A stretch of 64,000 nucleotides of DNA, from NCBI RefSeq assembly GCF_020982545.1, contig NZ_JAJKLK010000003.1, positions 1,302,001 through 1,366,000 of the forward strand, in the 5' to 3' direction. This document shows positions 47,449 through 56,483 of this stretch, piece by piece (position 1 is the first letter of the stretch; the number at the start of each line of letters is the position of its first letter). Below the pieces are notes generated by a model, which did no database searches, had not been told where the DNA came from, and saw nothing but the letters and a program-made list of their open reading frames with translations. The position numbers were made by a program, and so were the translations under genes. Origin of the DNA: Streptomyces sp. MNU76. Lineage in GTDB: Bacteria; Actinomycetota; Actinomycetes; Streptomycetales; Streptomycetaceae.

Positions 47449-48203
47449 CGAGCCCTGGTGGCCGGCGCACGACTGCCGGCAGGGGAGGGCGGCATGGAGG
47501 CTGGGGCGGAGGTGGGCGCGGTTCGGCCTGCGGGGTGCTGGAGGGCGGTGCCGATGCCGAGCGCGTCGAGTTTCGGGCCGATCTCGCGCAGGGCGCGCGC
47601 CTGCGCTCTGGTGTCGTCGTTGTTGAGGCGGTAGATGCCGCTCTGCGGGTCCTGGACGAAGCCGTGGGCGACGAGGATCGCGCCGGCACGGTCGTCGACG
47701 GGGGCGGTGGCGACGCTGCCGTCCGGCTGCCAGGTCAGGACGACCCGGTCCGGCTGGGAGGGCTGGATGCCGCCCAGGGCGTTGTGCCGGACCTGGGCGA
47801 GGGCGCTGTCGTAGCGGGCGAGCAGGTCGCCGGCTATCTGCTCGGCGCCCAGGAACGGGTCGTCCGCGAGAGCGATGCCGTTGGGCTCGGGGACGGCGCG
47901 AAATGCTTCGTCGGGCAGGGCGAGGGGGGCGACGGCGGCGATGAGGAATCCGTCGCGTTCGTCGTGCCGGTCCAGAAGGACGAGTTGGGCGCCGTCGGGG
48001 CGGCTCAGGACGGCTGCGTGCCGAAGCGGGTGCTCGGCGAGGGACGCGGCGACCAGGTCCAGGTCCCAGATGCGGTCGGCGAGTTCGGTGAGGTCGTCCT
48101 TGGCGTCGGCAGGGAGGTGAGTGCTGGTCCAGGTGTCGGGGAGTTCGCCGGCGAGGACGTCGGCGTACGAGGCGAGGCGCTCGGAGGTGTCGTAGTCGTG
48201 CAT
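47445..48203 (-). CDS. Hypothetical protein of the conjugative array
   Basis: A 252-residue protein from ATG 48203 (MHDYDTSERLASYADVL). It has a helical N-terminus (LTELADRIWDLDLVAASL) and a mixed middle (LVLLDRHDERDGFLI, VVLTWQPDGSVATAP), then AGAILVAHGFVQD and YRLNNDDTRAQ. The latter resembles the first half of the repeated module (residue A...ILxxxGF). Function unknown. Confidence 0.6.
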   Translation of the reverse strand: MHDYDTSERLASYADVLAGELPDTWTSTHLPADAKDDLTELADRIWDLDLVAASLAEHPLRHAAVLSRPDGAQLVLLDRHDERDGFLIAAVAPLALPDEAFRAVPEPNGIALADDPFLGAEQIAGDLLARYDSALAQVRHNALGGIQPSQPDRVVLTWQPDGSVATAPVDDRAGAILVAHGFVQDPQSGIYRLNNDDTRAQARALREIGPKLDALGIGTALQHPAGRTAPTSAPASMPPSPAGSRAPATRAR

Positions 48204-48226
48204 GGTGTCCTTGGGCGAGGTGGGGG

Positions 48227-48919
48227 TCAGCGGCGCAGTCCGGCGGCGACCGGGGCGGCGGGGCCGGGAGCGTGCGCGGCGGGGCGGGCAGGCGCACACG
48301 GCGGAGCGTTCGCGTTCGGTGGTGGGGAGATCCCGGTGCAGGTGCTGCGGCAGGGGTGTGGGGCGTGCCGGTCGGCGAGGGCGTTGCGGGTGTGGGCGAG
48401 GTCGGTGCGGATGATGTGGAGGTGCTCGTCGGCGAGGTAGCGCAGCCGCCGGGCGGTGTAGGGGTCGGCTGGCTGGCCGAGCCCGTCGTGGAAGTCGGCG
48501 GTGGCGGTGAGTGCTTCCTCCAGCGCGGCCAGGATGCCGTCGTGGGCGGCGGTGAGCTCGGTCAGCGCGTCGGCAGCCTCGTCCGTGGTGGTGGCGTCGC
48601 GCAGGCGCTCGGCGAGGTGGGCGACGGAGGAGCCCAGCGGCATGTAACTGGCCGGTCGGGCGTCGGTGTCGAAGTCCGGGGCGCAGTCGACGTGGTATTC
48701 GGTGGCCCGCAGGCGTGCGACGGCGTCGGTGGCGAGACGGGACTCGTCGTCCACGCTGAGGCCGGTGGGAGTGCGGTGGTAGGTCTCGTGGAGGCGGACG
48801 ACGGCGACGAAACCCGCGCGCTGGAGGATGCTGTGTGCCTGGGAGTCACCGCCGCGGGCGAGGAGTTCGTTGGAATGCGGGTCGCGGTGGATGTCCAGGA
48901 AGCGGCCGGTACGGGGCAA
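48227..48919 (-). CDS. Repeated-module protein, intact copy
   Basis: A 230-residue protein. The N-terminal module has AHSILQRAGFVAVV, YHRTPTGLSVDDESRL, ATDAVARLRATEYHVDCAPD (about 25-85). A helical middle follows (AHLAERLRDATTTDEAAD, GILAALEEALTATADF), then a Pro/Ala-rich basic tail. The start is probably TTG 48919, with GGAG 10 nt upstream; no better start exists close by. It gives the reference layout for the module found in several neighbours. Confidence 0.65.
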   Translation of the reverse strand: MPRTGRFLDIHRDPHSNELLARGGDSQAHSILQRAGFVAVVRLHETYHRTPTGLSVDDESRLATDAVARLRATEYHVDCAPDFDTDARPASYMPLGSSVAHLAERLRDATTTDEAADALTELTAAHDGILAALEEALTATADFHDGLGQPADPYTARRLRYLADEHLHIIRTDLAHTRNALADRHAPHPCRSTCTGISPPPNANAPPCAPARPAAHAPGPAAPVAAGLRR

Positions 48920-48932
48920 GGAGACGTTTCTC

Positions 48933-49778
48933 CTACGGTGATCGGTGGGCGGTGTGCCGGACGGCGGGCGGTGCGGCGGCGACCCGGGGCTGGACCAGAC
49001 GCGCGGCGGTGCTGTCCAGGTCCTGCTGGATGGCATGGAGGCGGCGGGCGATCAGCTCCAGGCGGTAGGCCGTGTCGGTGCCGCTGGCTCCGGGCTGGCG
49101 GGCGATCCGGTGCGCGGTGTGCTCGACCAGTCCGCGGACCGTTGCCAGCGGGCCGGCGTGCTCGTCGGCCAGCTGGGCCAGGACGCTCGCGAGCTGGGGC
49201 GATGCCGTGGGCGCGGTACGGATGGAGGGCCGAGTCGTGGGCCCGGCGCGGAGGGGGATCAGGTGGAGGTCCTGCTCGATGCGGCGCGCCTCGCCCGCAA
49301 GGCGCCGCAGGATGTCGGGGGGCGGGGCGTGCCATGCGCCGTCGAGGTGGATCAGGTTGGCGATCAGGTCGAGGCGTCCGGGCTGGGCCTGAACGGCGAT
49401 CCACCGGCAGCCGTGCTCCTTGCCGGGAATCTCGATACCGGCAACGCGGGCGAGCCGGTGAGCGACCTCGGCCCACTCGGGCCCGGTCAGCTCCCGGTCG
49501 TCCGGATGGAGCCGGACGTCGAGGTGGAGGATCGCCCGCCGGTCGTCGTCCGGGCTGGCGGCGAACGGGTGCTCCAGGTAAGGGCCTTCGAGGTGCTCGG
49601 CCCACTGGACGGATGTCCAGGTCTTCTGTTCGTCGTCCAGGGTGTAGTAATCCAGGCCCGGCCAGTGGGCGACGATGGTGTGCTCGGTCAGGCCCTCGTT
49701 CGGGGAGACTGGCCGCCGCAGCGCCTCGGCGAGTGGGTCGTGCGGAGTGTGGGTCCGCGCGTTCAGGCGGGGGATCAC
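48933..49778 (-). CDS. Relaxase-like protein lacking the histidine motif
   Basis: A 281-residue protein. The segment LTGPEWAEVAHRLARVAGIE followed by CRWIAVQAQPGRLDLIANLI resembles motif III of actinomycete MOB relaxases, where a HxHxxA core should be. Here the histidines are replaced (GRLDLIA). HLEGPYLEHPF and ILHLDVRLHPDD precede it and fit the region before motif III. The C-terminal third is helical. It is probably a relaxase-derived accessory or DNA-binding protein, not an active nicking enzyme. The ATG overlaps the upstream stop (ATGA). Confidence 0.55.
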   Translation of the reverse strand: MIPRLNARTHTPHDPLAEALRRPVSPNEGLTEHTIVAHWPGLDYYTLDDEQKTWTSVQWAEHLEGPYLEHPFAASPDDDRRAILHLDVRLHPDDRELTGPEWAEVAHRLARVAGIEIPGKEHGCRWIAVQAQPGRLDLIANLIHLDGAWHAPPPDILRRLAGEARRIEQDLHLIPLRAGPTTRPSIRTAPTASPQLASVLAQLADEHAGPLATVRGLVEHTAHRIARQPGASGTDTAYRLELIARRLHAIQQDLDSTAARLVQPRVAAAPPAVRHTAHRSP

Positions 49779-50200
49779 CGGCCGCTCCGGATGTCGGCGA
49801 CGTGCACGAGCTGGCCCAGGGCGGTGGTGGTGTACCAGCCGCAGTCGATCAGCTCGTCACGGTCTGCGAACCGCGCGAGGAGGGCGTCCTCCATGGCCCG
49901 CAGGTGGATCAGGCAGTCCGGGCAGCGGCGCGAGAGGTGCACGAGGTAGCGGGGGTGGCCGGTGACGTAGGACTGGGCGCCGCCGGTCGCATCACGCAGC
50001 CTCCAGCCGTCCTCGTCGGTCGGGGTGTGCCAGGACGGGGCGACGACACGCATCGCGTCGCCCCACAGTTCCCCGCCGGCCACCCCCTTCAGGACGACGA
50101 CGGTGTCGCCGGCCTGGAAGTGGGCGTGGGTGATGTCCCGGGCGGGAGTGAGCGGGTCGGGCGTCGGCGCGAACGCCGAAGTGGGCGGGGGCTGGGACAT
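49775..50200 (-). CDS. Hypothetical protein with beta-barrel-like middle
   Basis: A 141-residue protein starting MSQPPPTSAFAPTPD. It has a short barrel-like stretch (FQAGDTVVVLKGVAGGELWG, MRVVAPSW) and a Cys pair in RRCPDCLIHLRAM that could bind zinc with other residues. It is translationally coupled to the relaxase-like gene. No family is recognised. Confidence 0.6.
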   Translation of the reverse strand: MSQPPPTSAFAPTPDPLTPARDITHAHFQAGDTVVVLKGVAGGELWGDAMRVVAPSWHTPTDEDGWRLRDATGGAQSYVTGHPRYLVHLSRRCPDCLIHLRAMEDALLARFADRDELIDCGWYTTTALGQLVHVADIRSGR

Positions 50201-50253
50201 GAGTTCCTTCCAACGCAATCGGTGGCGGCGGTGGGAGGAACAATGGTCCGGAG

Positions 50254-50292
50254 GAACGCCGGTTTGGCTAACCGGCGTTTCCCGGCTATGTT
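50254..50292 (+). promoter_or_regulatory. Palindrome overlapping a promoter-like -35/-10 pair
   Basis: AACGCCGGTT (50255-50264) is inverted at 50270-50279 around TGGCT. TTGGCT (50264-50269) and TATGTT (50287-50292) are 17 nt apart. The core CGCCGGTTTGGCYAACCGGCG and the CTATGTT block are the same as at 10587-10631. It lies between two leftward genes; a rightward transcript from it would be antisense to the gene at 50302. Confidence 0.45.
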
Positions 50293-50301
50293 CCCCCGCC
50301 G

Positions 50302-50799
50302 TCAACGGAACGGGTTCTCCGTCCCGCGGTCGTTCTCACCTGCAGCGTCGAGGAGTTCGAGCAGGTCAGTGCCCTCGGCGTCGCGCTGGTCGATCCACCA
50401 CCCGGCGGCGGTGACGGAGCGGGCCTTCTCCTCCAGCTCCGCCCAGTCCGCCTCGTCCCAGGTCCCTTCCACGACCAGCGCGGTGTGCGCGGCCGTCATC
50501 AGCTGGTGGCGGGAGCGCTCGCCCCACTCCAGGGCCTTGGCCCAGCCTTCCAGCGGCGGCATGGCGAACTGCTTCGCCCACGCGACGGCAGCCTCCTGCT
50601 CGGCGGCGCGCTTGGCCGCGAGCCACTCCTCCTTGGACTCGGTGTCGGCGTCGCGGGCGGCCTTCCAGCAGTCGGTGCAGTCACGCTCGGCGAGCCAGCG
50701 GGCGAATCCGGCCCGCCGGTCGGCAGGCCGGTCGGACAGGTTGTGTGCCACTTCGTGTCCACAGCTGTGGACAATTCTCCAGGTCGTACGGACAGCCAT
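50302..50799 (-). CDS. Small protein with Cys/His N-terminus
   Basis: A 165-residue protein. The N-terminus has Cys and His residues (IVHSCGHEVAH, ERDCTDCWK) that may bind zinc. A long helical region follows (ESKEEWLAAKRAAEQEAAV, LEWGERSRHQLM). The ending DLLELLDAAGENDRG is acidic. Similar zinc-finger-like small proteins occur in Streptomyces mobile elements. It lies left of the VWA gene, near the palindromic promoter-like site. Confidence 0.65.
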   Translation of the reverse strand: MAVRTTWRIVHSCGHEVAHNLSDRPADRRAGFARWLAERDCTDCWKAARDADTESKEEWLAAKRAAEQEAAVAWAKQFAMPPLEGWAKALEWGERSRHQLMTAAHTALVVEGTWDEADWAELEEKARSVTAAGWWIDQRDAEGTDLLELLDAAGENDRGTENPFR

Positions 50800-50989
50800 A
50801 TTCGGGGTGATCTCCTTGCGGTGACGGGCAGTTCAGGGGTCAAGGGTGGGTCTGTGCGGTCGAGCAGACAGATGGTGGTGGCCTGCGTCGTCGCGGAGGT
50901 CGTGCATCAGATGCACGATTCGGGCGGCGGGCGGAGGTGGTCCGGAGTGCTTGGCGGTGGTCTCGGGGACGCTTCCGCCCTGCGTCGTC

Positions 50990-52789
50990 TCAGCGTGTTC
51001 TGCGGATGGCGTCTGTTGCCGCCGTGGCGATGGCGGCGGGAGCGCTGGAGGGCTGGGGCAGGTGCAGCAGGGTGGTCCCCGGCAGATGCTGGGACTTCGC
51101 GGTGAGGGTGAGTTGGAGTACGGCGCAGCCGGCGGTCGTGAGCTGCTTGACGCGGGTGACGGCAGAAGCGGTTTCGTCGCTGCGGTACCGGGCGTCGGTG
51201 ACGATCACGAGGAGGCGGCCGGCGCCGGGGCAGCTGAGTCCGAGGCCATGGTCGAGTGCGTCGATGGCGTCGCCGAGGTTGTGGTGGCCGCCGTTGGCTT
51301 CGAACGTCGTCACGCGCTCCGGTGCTCGGTGGGTGGGCCGCGTGAGTGCGGTCAGGTGCCTGTCATAGGCGATGGTGGCGGTGAGGGAGTCGGGATCGGT
51401 CAGGGCTGCTGCGCGTGCCACGATCCAGGCAGCGGACGCGACGGGCGCGCAGGCGGCACGCATGGAGCCGGAGACGTCGACGGCGATACCCACACGAAGC
51501 GGTGGGGTGGGGGAGTTCCGGCGGCGGGTGTGGGTGAACGGTTGTGCGGTGGGGACCGACCCGGCCGCGCGTTGAGCGTCGCGGGCGAGGGCCGCGCGCA
51601 TGTTCAGGCGGCCGGGCGGGGTGGCGCTGGTGGTCCGTTCCTCGGTCCGTTCGCGGTAGGCGGCGGCGCGCAGGGCGCGGCTCAGGCGCGCGGCGGCACT
51701 CTGCTCGGCGGCGGTGGGCCTGCGGGTGCCGGTGACCGGGCTGCTACGAGGCGCCGGTGTGCCGTCGGGGGTGACGGTGGTGCCACGGGTGTTGAAGACC
51801 GACTTGGCGGTGGCGGCGGCTTTGCGTCGCCGGCCGGCCCGCTGGGCGCGGTCCTGAGCCTGCGCCGTGGACTGCGCGGCGATGGCGTTGGCCGCTGCGG
51901 CCTGTGCCGCGAGGCCGGCGGCGTCGGTGGCTGCCGTGCTGTCCATGACGACCCCCACGGCGCCGCACAGCAGATCGGCCAAGTTCTCCGGCACGGGCAG
52001 GGCGGGGGCCGCGGCGTCCAGAGCGTCGCACCACTCTTGAGCGTGCGCGAGCATGGTCGTGGCGTCGTCGTCGGCGCACCGGTGGGCTGCGGTCCAGATG
52101 CGGGTGAGGGTGGCCAACAGGTTGGCGCCCAGCACCTTTTCGCACAGATCGGCGACGGCCCGGGTCTCGCCGGCGTCCAGGATGCCGACGTCACGGCGGC
52201 CCAGGACCAGGGCCGCCACGCCGGCGGCGTGCTCGATGCCCTTCAGGGCGGGGTGGGCGATGTCGGGCATGACCAGGGTTCGGGCACTGGTGCGCAGGTA
52301 CGTGCGGTCCGTGGGCCGCGTGATCAGGTGTGCGCCTTCGACACGGCTCTCCTCCAGCAGGAGCGCGGCCTCGACGACACGGGGGTCCGCTCCGGCAGAC
52401 GGTGTCCAGACGGAGTGGGCCGCGTGCGCGGCCTCGTGGACGAACACTCCCCAGGCGGCGGGATACCGCTCCTCGTCGCCCACGATCCGCGGATGGATCT
52501 CGTGAGGCTGGAGGGGGGCGAACAGGCCAGCGTCGAACTCGACCTCGCCCAGCGTGGGGAAGAACGCGGCCGGTGCGCCGCTGCGCGTGCCGGGGCGGCA
52601 GGTGACGAGGAGGTCCTGGCGGCCGGAGAGGGCGACCAGCCGGTCGCCGAGTTCGGCTCCCACGCGCAGCCACGCGGCCGGGGAGGAACGGGGTTGCGCG
52701 GGCGGGGCGCCGTCGTCGTCCCATCGCGCGAGGTCGGCGTCGTCGTCCCGGGTGGTGGCGGACGGTTGGACGTGGTGGTGGGCGCTCAT
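50990..52789 (-). CDS. VWA-domain protein with HExxH metallopeptidase-like motif
   Basis: A 599-residue protein. An N-terminal region has HEAAH at 118-122 (VFVHEAAHAAHS), the HExxH zinc motif. A middle Ala-rich helical part follows. The C-terminal VWA domain has the MIDAS DVSGS (about 440), then TIAYDRHLTAL and VIVTDARY. VWA proteins paired with MoxR ATPases act as chaperone-like remodellers that insert metals or assemble complexes. Here the start overlaps the MoxR gene stop (ATGA). A target protein within the element is likely but unknown. Confidence 0.85.
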   Translation of the reverse strand: MSAHHHVQPSATTRDDDADLARWDDDGAPPAQPRSSPAAWLRVGAELGDRLVALSGRQDLLVTCRPGTRSGAPAAFFPTLGEVEFDAGLFAPLQPHEIHPRIVGDEERYPAAWGVFVHEAAHAAHSVWTPSAGADPRVVEAALLLEESRVEGAHLITRPTDRTYLRTSARTLVMPDIAHPALKGIEHAAGVAALVLGRRDVGILDAGETRAVADLCEKVLGANLLATLTRIWTAAHRCADDDATTMLAHAQEWCDALDAAAPALPVPENLADLLCGAVGVVMDSTAATDAAGLAAQAAAANAIAAQSTAQAQDRAQRAGRRRKAAATAKSVFNTRGTTVTPDGTPAPRSSPVTGTRRPTAAEQSAAARLSRALRAAAYRERTEERTTSATPPGRLNMRAALARDAQRAAGSVPTAQPFTHTRRRNSPTPPLRVGIAVDVSGSMRAACAPVASAAWIVARAAALTDPDSLTATIAYDRHLTALTRPTHRAPERVTTFEANGGHHNLGDAIDALDHGLGLSCPGAGRLLVIVTDARYRSDETASAVTRVKQLTTAGCAVLQLTLTAKSQHLPGTTLLHLPQPSSAPAAIATAATDAIRRTR

Positions 52790-53979
52790 CGCGAGCGGCC
52801 CCGGTGTGCGGAGCCGGTGCTGCCCGGGGGCTGCCGGGCGGCTGAGGCGGGGAGCTGCTTGCCGAGGGTGAGAGGAGCGATCTTCTTGATGCCGGCAGCC
52901 TTGATGACGGCGGCGGCGACGGCGTCGCGATCCTCCACAGGAGCGATGCCGACGAGGTTCGCGAGCGCGGCTTTGGTGCCGAGGACGGCCTCGGTCTTCT
53001 GGTAGCTGAGCAGTTCCCGCAGTTGGGGGGCCCAGCCCAGCTCGCCGAGTTCGACCTGGTGGGCGAGGTGTCGGGCGACCCGGACCACCCGGGCATCGAT
53101 CCTCAGCGCCAGGGCGAGGTCATAGTCCGTGCCGATCTGGATCTGCACGCTAAACCGGCTCGCGAGCGCCTCCGTCAAAACCGCCCCGTGGACGCCGGGA
53201 TTGTGGCCCGCCACCACGTAGAAGCCCGGCTCGGCCTTGATGGTCTCGCCCTTGTGGGCCTTGACCTGGATCTGCCTGCGCCCGTCCATCGCGGGATACA
53301 GCGCCGCCAGGACCTTCGGTGAGATCAAGGTGGCATCGTCGATCAGCAGGGCGCGGCCCTCGGTCATCGCGGTGACCAGCGGACCGTACTGGAAGACGTA
53401 GGCTCCCGCGTCGTTCTGTGTGTACTCGCCGATCAAGTCGCCGACCGTGGTGTCGCCGTCACCGGCGACGGTGAGCAGGTCCTCGAACGCCGCCTCGACC
53501 AGACTCGTCTTGCCGGTGCCCGGAGGGCCGTAGAGCAGCACCGGCACGTCGGCGTCGCGCAGGCGGTTCAACGCCTCGACGTCGGGCAGATCGGCCAGCT
53601 CCCGGGGGTGGTAGAGCTGGCCCCCCGCGCGGCGGATCGGGCCGGTCTGCCTGGGCGTGCGGGCCGTGGGGGCCGTAGTCGTCTGGGCGCGGGGAGCGTG
53701 GGTGCCCGGTGGGCTGATCACAGCGGTCTGCGCGGCTGCGGCGGTCTTCGCGTTCGCGCGGAACTCCGGTTGTCCGCTTCCGCCTTGGGCGGCCTCGCCG
53801 CGTCGCACCAGGGTGAGGGCGGCGTTGCGGACGGCGCCGTGGGAGTGGCCCAGCTGCCGGGCCATGTCTCCGATGGTGAGCGTGTCCGCCGACCGGTCGG
53901 CCAGCAGTCGAGCCACCTTGGCCCGTAGTTCACCGCCCTTGGTCCGCGCTGGACCGGCAGGCGTTCCGGGTGTGGTCAA
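52786..53979 (-). CDS. MoxR-type AAA+ ATPase with N-terminal winged helix
   Basis: A 397-residue protein. Residues about 15-65 look like a winged helix (TIGDMARQLGHSHGAVRNA). The AAA+ core has Walker A GPPGTGKTS (about 150), Walker B ALLIDDA (about 212), and VVAGHNPGVHGA then ALASRFSVQI as sensor/arginine-finger region. It is the motor partner of the VWA protein that follows with a 4-nt overlap. The HTH suggests DNA binding as well, unusual for MoxR. Confidence 0.85.
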   Translation of the reverse strand: MTTPGTPAGPARTKGGELRAKVARLLADRSADTLTIGDMARQLGHSHGAVRNAALTLVRRGEAAQGGSGQPEFRANAKTAAAAQTAVISPPGTHAPRAQTTTAPTARTPRQTGPIRRAGGQLYHPRELADLPDVEALNRLRDADVPVLLYGPPGTGKTSLVEAAFEDLLTVAGDGDTTVGDLIGEYTQNDAGAYVFQYGPLVTAMTEGRALLIDDATLISPKVLAALYPAMDGRRQIQVKAHKGETIKAEPGFYVVAGHNPGVHGAVLTEALASRFSVQIQIGTDYDLALALRIDARVVRVARHLAHQVELGELGWAPQLRELLSYQKTEAVLGTKAALANLVGIAPVEDRDAVAAAVIKAAGIKKIAPLTLGKQLPASAARQPPGSTGSAHRGRSR

Positions 53980-53991
53980 AACGAGAATCCT

Positions 53992-54371
53992 TCAACAGGT
54001 GCGGGTGCGGGTGCGGGTGCGGGCGGGGTTGGCGATGCGCTGGAGAGGCCGGCCGCTCTCGGAGCGGATCACGGACTGTGCCGACATCGGCGACCGGGCC
54101 GACCGGGGCGTACCGTCGGCGCTCACCGGCCGACCGAGGGCTTGGTCCAGGTGCAGGGGATGGCTGGCGACGAGCAGCTCGCCGGCTGCCGGGCAGGCCC
54201 GTGCGGGTGCTGCGTACCGGGTTGTGTCGCTCGGCAGGCGCAGCTGGGCGTCTCTTCGAAGCCGGCCTGGAGCAGGATCCGCCGGGCGGCGGCGTTGTAG
54301 CCGGTGGTGGTGATCTCGCCGGTGATGGTGTGCCGGATCGTCATGAACGGCTCTGCCGGTGCTTCGGGCAC
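53992..54371 (-). pseudogene. Short repeated-module protein, frameshifted
   Basis: From ATG 54371 the frame reads TIRHTITGEITTTG and AARRILLQAGFEETP. At about 54249 third-base GC moves to the -1 frame: LRLPSDTTRYAAPARA, LLVASHPLHLDQALG, ending at 53992. Joined, this is the repeated module in a short form. One missing base (C in a CCC run) would explain the break. Confidence 0.55.
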
Positions 54372-54775
54372 GGCGGATCTCCTATCGGTGGTGGCGGGAA
54401 AGCGGTGGGGTGTTGGGCGAAGGCGCAGCGGGCCCGGGCTTCCAGCACATCAACGGTGCGTGGCTGGACCACGAACGATGGCCAATGACTGCCGACATGC
54501 TCCAGGGCGGGCCTCACCGCCCCGCAGCTACCTGACTCGCCCTTCCGCACGTTCTGACAGCCGGGTGTACCAACACGGCCATAAACGGATCTCCTCAAAG
54601 GGGTTGAAGGTAGGGGGTTTGCGCCTGATCAGGGCGTCTTTGTGCTGGCTTCGGAGTGAGCGGCGGTGCCGGCTTGCGGGGGTGAGGCGCCGCAGAGGAG
54701 GCGAGCGACGTGCGGGCAGTCCGGCACCGTGCTGTAGGTGATGCCCGGTGCCGGGGTCGTCGGTGCCTTCGGTGC
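54372..54775. other. Gap, possibly with a very small minus-strand frame
   Basis: No clear gene. Just after the stop of the next gene, a minus-strand frame reads TVPDCPHVARLLCGAS and ends near 54631; a GTG start (PDCPHVARLL) would give about 32 residues. This could be a small Cys-containing peptide or chance. Confidence 0.3.
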
Positions 54776-55963
54776 TTAGCGGTGGCGCACGGGCGTGCTG
54801 GTGCGGGGCGGCGGCGTCGGTGGTGTGGTGTCCACGGCCGGACGCGGGCGGATGCGCAGCACGGGGGTGCGGTGAGGTGGCAGGACGGCGACGGTCGCGC
54901 CGAGGTCCTCGGCCGCCTCCTCGACTTCGCGGGTGAGGAACTCGATCTGTCGGCCCAGCGCCGCAAGGCGGGCGGCGATCTGGCGGCCCTGCATGGTCTC
55001 CAGCGCGCCGGCGAACTGGCCACTCGTTTCGAGGAGTTCCTGGAGACGGACCATCGGCCCCGAGATGTAGCCGCGCTGGACGGCGCCGAGGAGAGCTTCG
55101 GAGGCGTCTCCTGCGGTTCGGCCTTCGACCACGTCGCGGATGAGTTCCTGCAGCGACACCTCCGGGGCGGGCGCAGGGCGGTTGAACCGGGAGACGTCCG
55201 CGCGCAGCACACCGGGCGGGACCGGGGCAGGCAGTGCTTTCCCTGCCTCGTATTCGTGGGCGTAGTGCCCGATCACCTGCCAGCCCGGTGCGTCCGGGTC
55301 ACCTCGTAGCGCGACCAGCGTCGAGTCGTCGTTCTCGACGAGGTGGGCGAGGGTGATCGGCTGCCCGTCGGCGGTGTACCACGACTCGGTCAGCTCCAGC
55401 TCGCCTCGCTGCTGCGCGGCCCGGGCCCTCTGCGTCCACGTCCGCTGTTCCTCGCCCGTCAGCGGGGCCCTGGGGTGGTGCTTGGTCTGGTCGGCGAGGT
55501 CGCTGGCGATGAAGCTGTGATCCGCCCAGGCGGCGAGGTGCGGCCACAGGGTCGAGTGCTGCGCGCGTTCGGCCGGGGAGCCGGGGGTGTCCGTCCGGTC
55601 GAGGGCCCGGCGGATCTCGGCGGCGGAGGCGGCCAGGCCGTCCAGCACGGCCCGCCACCCGGCCAGGTGCCGGGCGGGTGGCAGCTCGTCGAGCGCACGG
55701 CGGGCGGCGTCGAGCAGAGTGTCGGCGTGCGGGGCGAGGTGTGTGGTGTACGCCTCCACCGCCGCCCTGTTGCGGTGGGCTCGTGCGGCTGCCGCGGCGC
55801 CTGCGTGGACGGTGCGACCGTAGCGGTCGCATGCCATGTCGAGCGCGGCCTCGCTCTCGCGGTCGATGACCGCCATCCGCAGCCGGAAATTGCGTGCACC
55901 GTCCGCGAGTTCCGGTGTCACCGGGACGGAGCCGTCCGGGGCCGGATTCCTCGCGGGCGTCAT
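54776..55963 (-). CDS. Hypothetical protein, helical, of the conjugative array
   Basis: A 395-residue protein from ATG 55963 (MTPARNPAPDG). It is mostly helical (ESEAALDMACDRYGRTV, TLLDAARRALDELPPA, LAALGRQIEFLTREVEE) with a segment TLVALRGDPDAPGWQV that looks like a small beta part. The end is Pro-rich (PVRHR). It may bind DNA or scaffold. The ATG overlaps the upstream stop. No domain is recognised. Confidence 0.65.
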   Translation of the reverse strand: MTPARNPAPDGSVPVTPELADGARNFRLRMAVIDRESEAALDMACDRYGRTVHAGAAAAARAHRNRAAVEAYTTHLAPHADTLLDAARRALDELPPARHLAGWRAVLDGLAASAAEIRRALDRTDTPGSPAERAQHSTLWPHLAAWADHSFIASDLADQTKHHPRAPLTGEEQRTWTQRARAAQQRGELELTESWYTADGQPITLAHLVENDDSTLVALRGDPDAPGWQVIGHYAHEYEAGKALPAPVPPGVLRADVSRFNRPAPAPEVSLQELIRDVVEGRTAGDASEALLGAVQRGYISGPMVRLQELLETSGQFAGALETMQGRQIAARLAALGRQIEFLTREVEEAAEDLGATVAVLPPHRTPVLRIRPRPAVDTTPPTPPPRTSTPVRHR

Positions 55964-56412
55964 CGGGACCGTCCAGTGCCCGAGGCCGTCAGGTGGACGG
56001 TCGGTGCGTAGGTGGGCTTCGGTGGGATCGGTCGGGCCGAGGGCGGGGAAGTGGTGGGCGGTGTGGCCCGCTGCGTCGTTCGGCCGGCTGCGGCTTGGGC
56101 GAGACGGCTGCGGCGCTCCTGTAGCCCGTTCGGCCTGTCCGGGCGCGGTGGCTCGGCGGAGAGGGACGGGTCGGGGCGAATGTCGGCCTGCACGCTGTAG
56201 CCGAGGCGGCGCAGGTCGTGGACGGCTTGGCGGGTACGGCGCAGCCCATCGCGTTCCGGCTCGGTGAGCCGGTACAGGCCCGGCGAAAAGGGGACGGGCT
56301 CGAACTGCTCGCGGACGAGGAACCACTCGGCCAGGTGAGGGGTGAAGCTCGGTGCGGCGGTGGCGACGAAACCGTGTTCGGGATGGGCACGGAAGCGGAA
56401 GTGGTCGGACAG
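55960..56412 (-). CDS. Repeated-module-like protein with a CTG start
   Basis: A 150-residue protein. The conserved part is HFRFRAHPEHGFVATAAP, LAEWFLVREQFEPVPF, PGLYRLTEPERDGL, LRRLGYSVQAD, which matches the repeated module (xxGFV ... P.GL ... GYxVxxD). The upstream in-frame stop and the first conserved codons leave only CTG 56412 as a start, with GAAGGA 8 nt upstream. The tail is Arg/Pro-rich. It overlaps the next gene (ATGA). Confidence 0.55.
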   Translation of the reverse strand: MSDHFRFRAHPEHGFVATAAPSFTPHLAEWFLVREQFEPVPFSPGLYRLTEPERDGLRRTRQAVHDLRRLGYSVQADIRPDPSLSAEPPRPDRPNGLQERRSRLAQAAAGRTTQRATPPTTSPPSARPIPPKPTYAPTVHLTASGTGRSR

Positions 56413-56483
56413 GGAAGGATTCCTTCTTTCTGCTGGTCAGCGGCGAGGGGACGGCGGACGGGTCGTGGTACGCCGAGCTGGTC

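Noticed and set aside
48272..50824. 850-codon plus-strand frame
   Set aside because: Antisense to several coupled minus-strand genes; composition is Gly/Arg-rich and no motif is seen.
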